Source: Benincasa hispida
Taxonomy: Eukaryota; Streptophyta; Magnoliopsida; Cucurbitales; Cucurbitaceae
Assembly (NCBI RefSeq): GCF_009727055.1
Contig: NC_052357.1
Coordinates: forward strand, 88,078,336-88,142,335
Direction: 5' to 3'
DNA length: 64,000 bases
Part shown: positions 34,045 to 43,653 of the stretch, in pieces
Numbering within the stretch: position 1 is the first letter of the stretch
Layout of the letters: each line of letters begins with the position of its first letter
Position numbers and translations under genes: made by a program
The notes under the pieces: generated by a model
Told to the model about the DNA's origin: nothing
Seen by the model: only the letters and a program-made list of their open reading frames with translations
Database searches by the model: none

Positions 34045-34850
34045 TCGTGGTTGGTCATTTTGGATGTGTTTGTTCCGGCTGATCAATTTCTGGATTTACT
34101 TCATATCCATATAGGTGTAAATATCTTTTGGTATTATTCAAATATGCACGAGGGGAGGGGGAAGGATAGTTTTGGATTGGTACATGTGTGGATAGATGGA
34201 TGAGTTTATTGATAGAAGTTTTGGAAATGTATTTTTTGAAACTGTTCATATTAGGTTTACTGTTAGAATGATGTTCCTTATATTGTTTTAGAAGTATCCA
34301 TATGAGTTGACTGTAAGAATTATGTTGTTTGGGTTGTATATATTGACAATTTTACAGAAATTAAGTTTTTATAAAGAGATGTTGGTGGTTTTTTGTTGAT
34401 ATATAAGTTTGTCAATGCGTGTATATTGTTTATTTGATTGATGAATGTATGCCATATATATACTAAATCTGGTTGTTGGATCAAATATAGGAGTAATTAT
34501 AGGTAAAAACGTCAACATTGTAGATTTTTATTAAAAAATCACAAGCAAATTTCTTGACTTTTTTTCCTTGTCAATAATGCCCATATTTTTTACATTTAAA
34601 AAATGTAAGTGTTTGTGTTTCTTGACGTTTTTAAACGTCAACTTCACAAAATTTCTTAATGTTTTTTCCTTGTCAAGAATACGCATATCCTTGCCATTTT
34701 AAACATGTCAAGTGTCACTTTTCTTGACGTTTTTAAAACGTCAAGAAAATCGACATTCTTGACACTAGCTTCCTTGACGTTTTTAAAAACGTCAAGAAAA
34801 GTCATTCTTGACATTTAAAAAAGTCAAGAAATACTATTTTTGTAGTAGTG

Positions 34851-35872
34851 CATGATTAATTTTATGAAATTTCTTACCTTGTAGATCATTAAAATTGATT
34901 AAGGATCAAGTTGTTTACCAATTATAAACACTAAGTTGTTATTATGACCCTATTTGTAGACAATGTATTTGGTTCAACTCGATCTTTAAGCTATGTTTAA
35001 CTTTGTTCCTATTTTTTTAATGGAAATTTATTTTAAAAAATCTTTTAAAAAAAATCCTTTAGTTTCCTTGATGTAAAAAAAGGGTAACAACAAAAATAGG
35101 TTGAAAATAAATAACATATTAAAAAAAAGTTGAAAAGTTGAAAAAAAATTAAAACAAAAATAATAAAATTTCTACCCATTCTTGAACTAATTTTCCCATA
35201 TTATCACGTTCAACTCTCCCTATTCATTTTCTCATCCATTTTCTCAACTCACTCTAAGCTAATTTAAGTTTTATTATGATTTATAAAAAGACAGGAGATA
35301 TTGGGAAGGAAAAAGAAGATATAAAGAGAGCATAGATCGGGAGGAAGAGAGTGAGCTCAATTCATTCCGACTTAGGAGTAGTTTACGACAAAGTGCAAAC
35401 AAATCTAGCAGCTTCATCTTCTGGAAGATCTAACGCTTTAGCAGTCCTCGATGGCAAGCTCTTGCAGTCCGAACCCTCCAACGAGCTCCAGACTCGACGG
35501 ACGAACATCACAAGCAGCAACCCGACAGTGGATTGTGCAGCCATGGACGAACTCCATCAACCCCGACGAAACCCACAACCAGCGGATCTAACCTCTTGCA
35601 AGCAGAATCCAATGAACAACGTTCGAGTTTGACAAAGCTCCGATGACACTTGAGGTGAAGGAATAAAAAAGGAGAGAGGGAAAGAAACCCATTAGAAACC
35701 CATTCAAGAAGAAAGGAGAGCATAAAGAAGAAGGAGTTTGGTAAAAGTAATCGTGGAATTTTTCTTAATCCCACCTTGATTTTTTTATTTCTTTCCTTAA
35801 TTTATTAATTCTTCAAAACTTTTTGGGGTTTTAAAGTTCAATTTCTATCATTTGAAAAGTATTTAAAAAAAT
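34851..35872. other. Intergenic DNA with one GC-richer patch
   Basis: Mostly AT-rich. 35340-35640 is GC-richer, with open frames on both strands; the plus frame needs a GTG start and neither has a recognisable domain. It may be an exon or leader relic, possibly of a retrotransposon. Unassigned. Confidence 0.4.
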
Positions 35873-36133
35873 TTGTTTTGAATTTGAGGAGCACAACGGG
35901 AACACAGATAGTAATATATATAATATAATATTAAAATAAATAAATATTAAATAAACAAAACATAATATATAAATAAACAAGATAAAACAAAATAACAAAA
36001 TGAGATATGAGAAAATTCTCAAAATTCTCAACTTTTAATTTGTATGGAATTTGCCCAAAATGTGTGTAATTTTAAGATCCACCAAATGACACTATTTATA
36101 GGCAAAGTGACAAATAGGATGTGGATTTACACG

Positions 36134-38098
36134 TGTTGGGATTGGTGTCCTAACTCTCCCAGAGTCTCGTAGTTTATAACTTATATACATTGTTATGAAT
36201 AAAATAAGAGTTATTTTATCTGGCTTTTACTCATATCCAATAAACAAAGCTCCATGGTTATTGTATGTAAACTTAAGCATGTATATGAGACATACAAGTG
36301 GATCATGCCTTAAGTGATAACCTAAATAGGCCTGTAGTATAAAGATTAAGGAGGAATTCCTGATCCTAGTGACACTACGGATGCGAGCGGGGGTGTCCTA
36401 TACAAAGAATTTGTATAAACCAGACCACGAGATGACTAGTTTTTGTATATAACACCGTTGATACTGGAGATTCACATCTCACCTAAACGACCATAGGTGA
36501 CATGACCTCAATCCTGAATGTTTTGGGAACTCCTGCCTTTGAGGGCGATCCTTTGATTAGTATGGGTGAGAGTGGCTAGATTGCCAACTCAACATGCCTA
36601 CCTGGGGACTTTTTTGATATGGGAGCTGGGAACTCAGTTACACAAGATAAAATTCACTTCTTCCCCGAAACAGGGGTAAGTAAATAGATTGCTCTCTTAA
36701 GTGTTGATACCGGGGCTTAAACATAGTGGTCACAACTTCTCTTTGGAAGAGAGGACTCAGTCATAGTAGGACTATGACTTATGTTCATTAAAGGGATCAG
36801 TGGTACTTAAGAAGTTAGATATAACTACAAGGGTATAATGGTTATTAAGCCAGCTGTACTTACGGACGATTTGTGAAGGGTTATCGCACTGTTGATTGGT
36901 TGATATGAACACATAATATATCTGTAGTAAGAAGAGTTCAACTATTGGTCTTTAGTGGAGTGCCTGACAGTTAACGGATGATGGATCCCGTGACTCAAAA
37001 GTTTAGTCAGTTATTCACGTATTGTTGGAGCTTCGAGCTATAGGTCCATAAGGCCCTCTTGATAGCTCAATAGATTTAAGTTGAGAATTAGTTCTTGATG
37101 TTGATTTGAAATCTTCAAATTGACAAAAGGTAATTTGATTATATATGATATGATCGGTATGGTGTATGAGATACATCAAGTGAAGGATTAATATAAATGA
37201 GATTTACATTAAGTACCATGAAATAGAAAAAGAGCTATGGTTTATATGTTTCATGAGATGAAATGTTAAAACTATAGGTTATAAATATACTATGGTAAAT
37301 TGGTTATCATATATATGTTTATAATAATATTAATTATTGGATAATTATCTCTTTTTCTCTAATAACCAATTGAGTGGGAAGTTATTGGTGGTTTCATGGT
37401 AATCGTGAGATAAAAGGAAAAATGTTTTCCTAATTTTTAGTTGTTGTTGATTTGAGATTTCTATTATCGGAAATACTCACGGAAAGCCTGTCAAGTAAAT
37501 GAGATTTACTAAATGACAACTGAAGAGAGACTAGACGATCGTGGAGTGACTCTACACGATAGTCACTCAGCTGGCCAATTAGCTAAATGATTGCGGAGCT
37601 TTTGCTAACGATCGTGGAGCTTCTTCTAAATGATTGGGCATCGTCTATACGATAGACCTCTGCCATTTCCCACTTGCTCAATTGTTTACATGATTGTTCC
37701 ACCGGTCTCATCCTCTAACCAAGTCCACACAGAGCCTACACTGTTGGATTCTCACATCAAGAATACCAAGGTAGCCATTGTGGTGGTGTCGTACTCAACT
37801 TGATATAGTAGAGGTTATGTGGAGGCCGTTTGTTGAGTTTACTGTGCTCGTGATCTTGGAGATCGTTGTGTTCATGGTTGCATTGATCGTGCAATGTAGT
37901 GGTCGAAGTGTTCGAGTGTTCATGGTTTTAGTCTTACTGATTGATCGAACGTTCATGATCGAGGGAGTTTGAAGATGAGTCTTGTCCATAGCCTGTATGT
38001 TTCCATTTTTTGACTATAATTGTTAATGTTCATATACGAATGAAATTTGAAACGATCATTCCGCTGCCCATGGAAATCCTCATGTCTAATTTCCTTCA
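36134..38098 (+). mobile_element. Solo LTR of the long-LTR copia family, 1965 bp
   Basis: Starts TGTTGGGATTGG and ends AATTTCCTTCA. Flanks are ACACG (36129-36133) and ACATG (38099-38103), a 5-bp duplication with one mismatch. The internal order matches the LTRs at 42417, 42616 and 48238: GTGGATCATGCCTTAAGTG, then GACCTCAATCCTGA, GTTGGAGCTT and AGGTCCATAAGG, and the ACGATCGT-type motifs at 37530-37660. Open frames 37778-37972 and neighbours are LTR sequence. Confidence 0.82.
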
Positions 38099-38376
38099 AC
38101 ATGGACACCAAGCATGAACAATTACAAGGCACATGTACAACATAAAAGATAACATATGATTTTTGGGACACTAAGCAATGAGTATCTATTTATTATTACA
38201 ATATTCATAATACTCCCCTTTAGGTGCCCATATATATATATATGAAATATGTCTCGTTAAAACCTTACTAGGAAAAACCCAATGAGAAAAAACCCTAGTG
38301 AAGGAAAAATAGTACATATTCCATATAATATATACTCCTAAAAGAATACAATATATTTACTTCCCCTCATGAAACA

Positions 38377-40046
38377 TCACTTAAGATCTCTTAGTCGTCG
38401 CATTCCAGTGTTGTACCAATTTTTCAAAAGTTGTGGTTGGTAATGCCTTTGTAAATAAATTTGCTAGATTATCCTTCAAACAAATTTGTTGTACAGTAAT
38501 GTCGCCATTTCTTCAAGATCTTGAGTGTAGGAAAACTTCGATGAAATATGCTTTGTTCTATCTCCTTTAATATATCATCATTTGATTTGGGCTATACAAG
38601 CTATGTTGTCTTCTATAATATTGTTGGAAGATTTTTATTAGAAGACAAGCCACACGTTTCACGAATGTGCTGAGTCATTGACTTTAGTCATACACATTCT
38701 CGACTAGCCTTGTGAATTCGAAGAATTTCAGCATGATTTGAGGGAATGGCTATTATAGTCTACTTCACTGATCGCCATGATATAACAGTTCCTCCACATG
38801 GGAACAAATAAGCTGTTTGAGATCTAGCTTTGTGTGGATCAGATAAATATCAAAATCTGCATAACCAACTAGATCAAAATTTTATTTATTTGAATAAAAC
38901 AAACTCATATCGATTGTTTCTCGGAGATAACGGAGTGTATGTTTAATTTTGTTACAATGTCTTTTTGTAGGAGAGGAACTATATCTAGCTAATAAATTTA
39001 CTGAAAATGTAATATCTGATCTTGTATTATTAGAAAGATACATAAGTGCACCAATAACACTGAGATATGGTACTTCAAGACCAATAAGTTCTTCACTATA
39101 TTCTCGAGGTCGAAATATATATTTCATTATATCCAATGAACAAACTTCCATTGGAATATTTAATGGATGTGCCTTTGTCCATATAAAATCTTTTCAATTT
39201 TTTTCCTGTATAAGTTGACTGATGAATAAATATTCCATATGCTAAATGCTCAATTTGCAAACTAAGATAATTTTTTTTTGAGATCTTTCATCTCAAATTC
39301 TTTCTTAAGATATTTTATTGCCTTTAAAAGCTCTTCAGAAATTCCAATTATATTAAAATCATCAACATATACAGTTATAATTGCAAATTCTGATTGTGTT
39401 TTCTTTATAAAAACACATGGACATATTGGATTATTTTGATATTCTTCTTTCAATAAATATCCACTCAGACGATTGTATCACATCTATCCTGATTATTTCA
39501 ATTCATATAGTGATCTCTGTAACTTTATTGAATACTATTCCCGGGAATTTGATGTATATGTTTCAGATACCTTAAATCTTTCTGAGATTCTTATATAAAT
39601 ATCATTATCAAGAGACCCATATAAATATGTTGTGACTACATCCATCAGATGTATATCCAGACTTTTATACACAGTCAAGCCAATTAAATATCTTAATGTA
39701 ATTGCATCCACCACTGGAGAATACGTCTCCTTAAAATCATTATCAAGTCTTTGTGAAAAACCTTGTGCAACTAGTCTTGCTTTATATCTTGTGACCTCAT
39801 TATTTTCATTTCTTTTCCTCACAAATACCCATTTGTATCCCACAGGTTTCTCACCTTCTGATGTTTGGACTATTCGTTTAAAAACCCGAGTTTTGAAAGT
39901 GAGTTTAATTCTGTCTCAATTGCTTCTCTCCACTGAAGCCAATATTTTCTATGTCGACATTCTTCAACAAATTTTGGTTTAGGATCCTCATTTTCAGATA
40001 TAATATCAAGAGCAACATTATATGCAAATTTTTTGTCAATAATTTC
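38377..40046 (-). pseudogene. Copia reverse transcriptase and RNase H (minus strand), broken
   Basis: From 40046 down: DKKFAYNVALDIISENEDPK, then WREAIETELNSL, a stop, and GYKWVFVRKRNENNEVTRYK with ARLVAQGFSQR and TYSPVVDAITLRYL (39843-39700). Damage follows, then IITVYVDDFNIIG (39390-39352, catalytic YVDD kept) and KEFEMKDL. After another gap come PYLSVIGALMYLSNNTRSD and LLARYSSSP (39090-38960), and decayed RNase H sequence ending GMRRLRDLK and TGA at 38379-38377. At least four frame breaks. It would have copied element RNA into DNA; it cannot now. Confidence 0.85.
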
Positions 40047-41343
40047 ACTCCTTCCCTAATACAGAGGCAAGTAGATATATTGCTCCCTTAAGGGCTGATT
40101 CTAGGTCTTGAACATAGTGGCCACACTTTCTCCTGACCTGAGAGGGACTTGGTCATAGTGGGATTATGACTTATTTTTTATTAAAGGAATCAGTGATACT
40201 TAAGGAGTTAGATGTAACTATAGGGCAAAACGGTATTTTGGCCCAACTATACTTACGAATGAAGGCCATCGCACTATTGATTGGTTATATCCAATGGACA
40301 TAGAAATATATTTATAGTGCGAAGAGTGCAGCTATCGATCTTGAATGGAGTACCCGACAGTTAACAGATGGTGAATAATATAATTAAAGAGTTTAATTAA
40401 TATTCATGTACTGTTGGAGCTTCAAGCTACAAGTTCATGAGGTCCCTTGGTAGCTCAAAAGAATTTATTTGAGAATCAGTTTTTGGATTAATTTGAATTG
40501 TTCAAATTAAGAGAGGGATTTAATTATATATGTTACAATTAAATTGTTTCAAGTAAATGTGATATAATTGTCATAATGTATTTGATACACTAAAGCTTAA
40601 TGGGAGAAAATAAATATTTGAATGAGATTCAAATATATTTTCTATGAATTAGATTCATAGTTATAATATGATTTATATTAAATGCCATATAATAGAGAAA
40701 AGAAACTATAGTTTATATTGTATGTGATACAATATTAAAACTATAGGTTATATGTTATATTTGATATAACATAATAATTTAATAGAAATATAATTTAATA
40801 AATTAGTTATCATATTTATTTTTCTCTCTCCACGTACTTTAGTGGAGGTGGTTATCTTTTATGACAAGAAGAATAAAAGAAAAAATGGTTTTTCTTTTTT
40901 CTCTACGATTTGCTACTTGGTTGAATGATTGAGAGAAAGTTTTACAGAAGAGTTATGTGTCTTTGTCTTGTGCAAAGAAAGTTCTCAATCTTCTTCTTCC
41001 TTCACCTTAAGCCTTTTCCCTCCTAACCAAAATAGTCAAAGCCCACCACTCCTGGGTTTTCACTCTGAGAATACCAAGGTAGCATTGTGGTTATGTTCGG
41101 GTTTTGGTTCGAGAAATTCTTGAAGAAGGTCGTCAAGTTGTTCATGACTGTTCGAGAGAGAAACGTGAAGAAAGGTTCTTCAAAGATGAGGTTTCTTGAA
41201 ACCAATTTTCTTTATAAAGCATGTTGTAATTTAATTTTGAATGCATATTTATTTGTATGTTTACTGTAAACTTTGTATTTGATAATTAATGGAATTTGGT
41301 CGATCCACTTCTGCTCAAGGTTATCTCCATACGAGTTCCTTCA
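40047..41343 (+). mobile_element. Truncated LTR of the long-LTR copia family (3' two-thirds)
   Basis: Begins abruptly at TTTCACTCCTTCCC, internal to the LTR, and continues through GCTCCCTTAAGGGCTGATT, GTTGGAGCTTCAAGCTAC and CTGAGAATACCAAGG to GAGTTCCTTCA. The 5' third is missing, replaced by the minus-strand copia remnant. No pairing duplication found. Confidence 0.78.
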
Positions 41344-41850
41344 ACTTGAAGATGGAGAAGCATCGATGAAACCTCTAAACTTGAAGATGGAGGAGCATCG
41401 ATGGAACTCTGAACATGAAGATAGAGAAGCATCGACGAAACCTCTGAACTTGATGATGGAGGGGCATCGACAAAGCCTTTGAACTTGAAGATGGAGGAGC
41501 ATCGATGAAGTCTCTAACTTGAAGATGGAGAAGCATCGATGAAACATTTGAGCTTTAATTTGCTGAAGCATTGACAAATCCTTCGAACATGAATTTGAAG
41601 AAGCATCAGTGGATTTTTCAGGCTTGATTTTAAAGATGCATCATCGAAGCCTCCGATCTTGAGCAAGTGAAATGAAGCGGACCATATCAAACTTTGAAGA
41701 TGAAATGCCACTTTAGATGAGCGAAGCCCCAATGTTGAAGATAAATGATGCCTTAAACTTGAAAATGAATAAGCAACAATGAAGCCTCTGAGCTTAAATT
41801 TGATGAAGCATTGACAAATCCTTCAAACTATAATTTGAAGAAGCATCGGC
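41344..41850. repeat. Minisatellite, ~35-bp unit, about 12 degenerate copies
   Basis: Units of the form CTTGAAGATGGAGAAGCATC then GATGAAACCTCTGAA. The first six are well conserved and the rest decay. They keep an open frame (41273-41482) only because the unit length allows it. Confidence 0.85.
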
Positions 41851-42130
41851 GAAGTCACCAAACGAATGATAATTCGAACTTGAAGTAAGCAACGTCCAAC
41901 ACTGCTTCTATATTTAAGTGAGCCATAAGACAATTGAATTTTCTAGCAAGAACCTTATTGCACACATCCAACACTTGTAGCATCGTGTAGACGACATGCG
42001 TCTTCAATTTGTTGCATTGTCCCCAGTAGAGATGAACATCTTCAATTTTTTGTGTTGCCCCCAGTAGAGATGAACATCTTTAATTTGTTGTGTAGTGCCA
42101 TACGTAGGGTGATTGTGGTACCATTTTTGA

Positions 42131-42411
42131 TGGACCGAACTTAAATTTCTTTAAGTTGCCTATGTGCACTTGAAGAAAAGGATCAAGTCATGACATAGTT
42201 CATAAGGATTTTTTTTTTTACTTTGTTTTTTCCCTTTTTGTCTGGACTGGACTTAAAGTTTCCTTCAAACTACCTCTGTACCCTTTCAATAATAGGGATC
42301 AAGTCATAACGTAGTTCAAAAGATTATTTTTTTTTTACTGGACTGAACTTGAAGTTTTCTTCAAGCTACTTATGTGCCCTTTATAATAAATAGGGATCAA
42401 GTCATAGCATA
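42131..42411. repeat. Three imperfect ~100-bp direct repeats
   Basis: Units start at about 42131, 42243 and 42339. Each has GGAC(C/T)G(A/G)ACTT, then AGTT(G/C)CCTATGTGC-like sequence, GGATCAAGTCATAACGTAGT and TTCA followed by a T run. The outer solo LTR inserted at the end of the third. Confidence 0.75.
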
Positions 42412-42930
42412 GTTCATATCGGGGTTGATGCCCTAAACTCTCGTAGGGTCCTGTAGTTTGTAAACACCTGTATAAACAAACGCTTGTGATGTGATAATAT
42501 GAGATATTTTCTTCACTGTTGTCTATGAAATATGGGATATTTTATTTGCATTTACCACAAATCTATAAACTAAGATCCCTGGTTGTCATTGTAACTTAAG
42601 CATGTATGTAGAGACTGTTGGGGTTTGTGCCCTAAAGTCTCGTGTCCAGTAGTTTGTAAACAACTTTGTACGAACACTTGTGATGTATAATATATAAATG
42701 ATATTTACTTCACTATTTGACTTTGCACATTTAGATGTTTTTCATTTTACCACAAACCAATAAACTTAATATCCCTGGTTGTCTTTATGTAACTTAAGCA
42801 TGTATGTAGTGACATACAAGTGGATCATGTCTTAAGTGACAACCAAAATGGTCTATGGTATATGGATATAGGAGGGAAACCTTATCCTGGTAACGCTATA
42901 GATGCGGCCCGCTTTGTGGAATGGTCACAA

Positions 42931-43653
42931 GTGTTGTGACTTGTCACAGATGGTCTGATCTTGATCATTCGTGTAGGGGACATGCGAGCGGGGGCGTCCT
43001 ATACAAAGAGTTTGTATAAGACCTGACCACGAAGTGTTAACGTCTCGTTATATAACACCGTTCATGACAAGACTTCACTTTACTAAGATGACCATAGGTA
43101 ACATGACCTCAATCCTGAGTGAGTTGGAAACTCCTGCCATTGAGGGTGGTCCTTTGATTTGCATAGGTGGAGTGGCCAGAACGCCGACTTAAACCTACCA
43201 TTTTGGGGATTCGTCTGATTTGGGAGCTGGGAACTCAGCTACACAAGATGGAATTCACCCCTTCCCCTGTGGTAGACCTGTCTCTTATACACATCTAGAT
43301 GTGTATAAGAGACAGGTGTTGTGACTTGTCACAGATGGTCTGATCTTGATCATTCGTGTAGGGGACATGCGAGCGGGGGCGTCCTATACAAAGAGTTTGT
43401 ATAAGACCTGACCACGAAGTGTTAACGTCTCGTTATATAACACCGTTCGTGACTGAGACTTCACTTCACTAGGATGACCATAGATAACATAACCTCAATC
43501 CTGAGTGAGTTGGAAACTCCTGCCATTGAGGGCGGTCCTTTGATTTGCATAGGTGGAGTGGCCAGAACGCCGACTTAAACCTACCATTTTGGGGATTCGT
43601 CTGATTTGGGAGCTGGGAACTCAGCTACACAAGATGGAATTCACCCCTTCCCC
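42931..43653 (+). repeat. Direct duplication of ~338 bp around the adapter, probably artefactual
   Basis: 42931-43268 and 43316-43653 both run from GTGTTGTGACTTGTCACAG to GGAATTCACCCCTTCCCC. They differ at about ten positions. Ten unexplained bases and the 38-bp adapter lie between. No other copy of this LTR has the block twice. Confidence 0.85.
43278..43315. other. Sequencing-library adapter (second copy)
   Basis: Identical to 11338-11375: CTGTCTCTTATACACATCT plus AGATGTGTATAAGAGACAG. It marks a second chimeric junction inside the inner solo LTR. Confidence 0.97.

Larger units (their letters stand above)
32128..34850. mobile_element. CACTA (En/Spm-type) transposon, non-autonomous
   Basis: Ends CACTACAAGAAAAAA (left) and, read inward from the right, CACTACTACAAAAATAG are typical CACTA termini. 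The 3-bp flanks are CAA and CAT, so the duplication is imperfect. Both subterminal regions carry many TTGACGTTTT / AAAACGTCAA words, often as palindromes, the layout of transposase-binding sites in this superfamily. The interior holds a Ulp1-protease fragment and a degenerate repeat, but no TNP2-type transposase. It can only be moved by another element. Confidence 0.85.
35873..40046 (-). mobile_element. Minus-strand Ty1-copia remnant with split 3' LTR
   Basis: Read on the minus strand: the end of pol (40046 to 38377), a noncoding tail, a polypurine tract AAAGGGGAGTAT (about 38219-38208), then LTR sequence from about 38208 to 38099, continuing at 36133-35873. The LTR is interrupted by the solo LTR at 36134-38098. 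The joined LTR holds TATAAATAG (36100-36092). Gag, protease and integrase are missing, cut off at 40046 where another LTR fragment begins. Confidence 0.75.
41344..42411 (-). mobile_element. Ty3-gypsy remnant, noncoding part, left of the nested LTRs
   Basis: Continues at 46938 after the nested solo LTRs (the sequence rejoins across duplication GTTCA). It contains a minisatellite (41344-41850), two copies of CCCAGTAGAGATGAACATCTT (about 42019 and 42060) and three ~100-bp repeats (42131-42411). By association with the coding fragment at 47102-47900 I assign it to the same minus-strand gypsy element. The assignment is inference. Confidence 0.5.

Noticed and set aside
35351..35632. 93-codon open frame in a GC-richer patch
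   Set aside because: It needs a GTG start, overlaps an equally long frame on the other strand and has no recognisable domain.
41273..41482. 69-codon frame with repeated peptide units
   Set aside because: It is a by-product of the 35-bp minisatellite and starts inside an LTR fragment.
41344..41850. CRISPR-like array
   Set aside because: Units abut without unique spacers, the unit decays progressively, and the context is a plant retrotransposon. The palindrome array at 17920-18900 likewise has no regular spacing.
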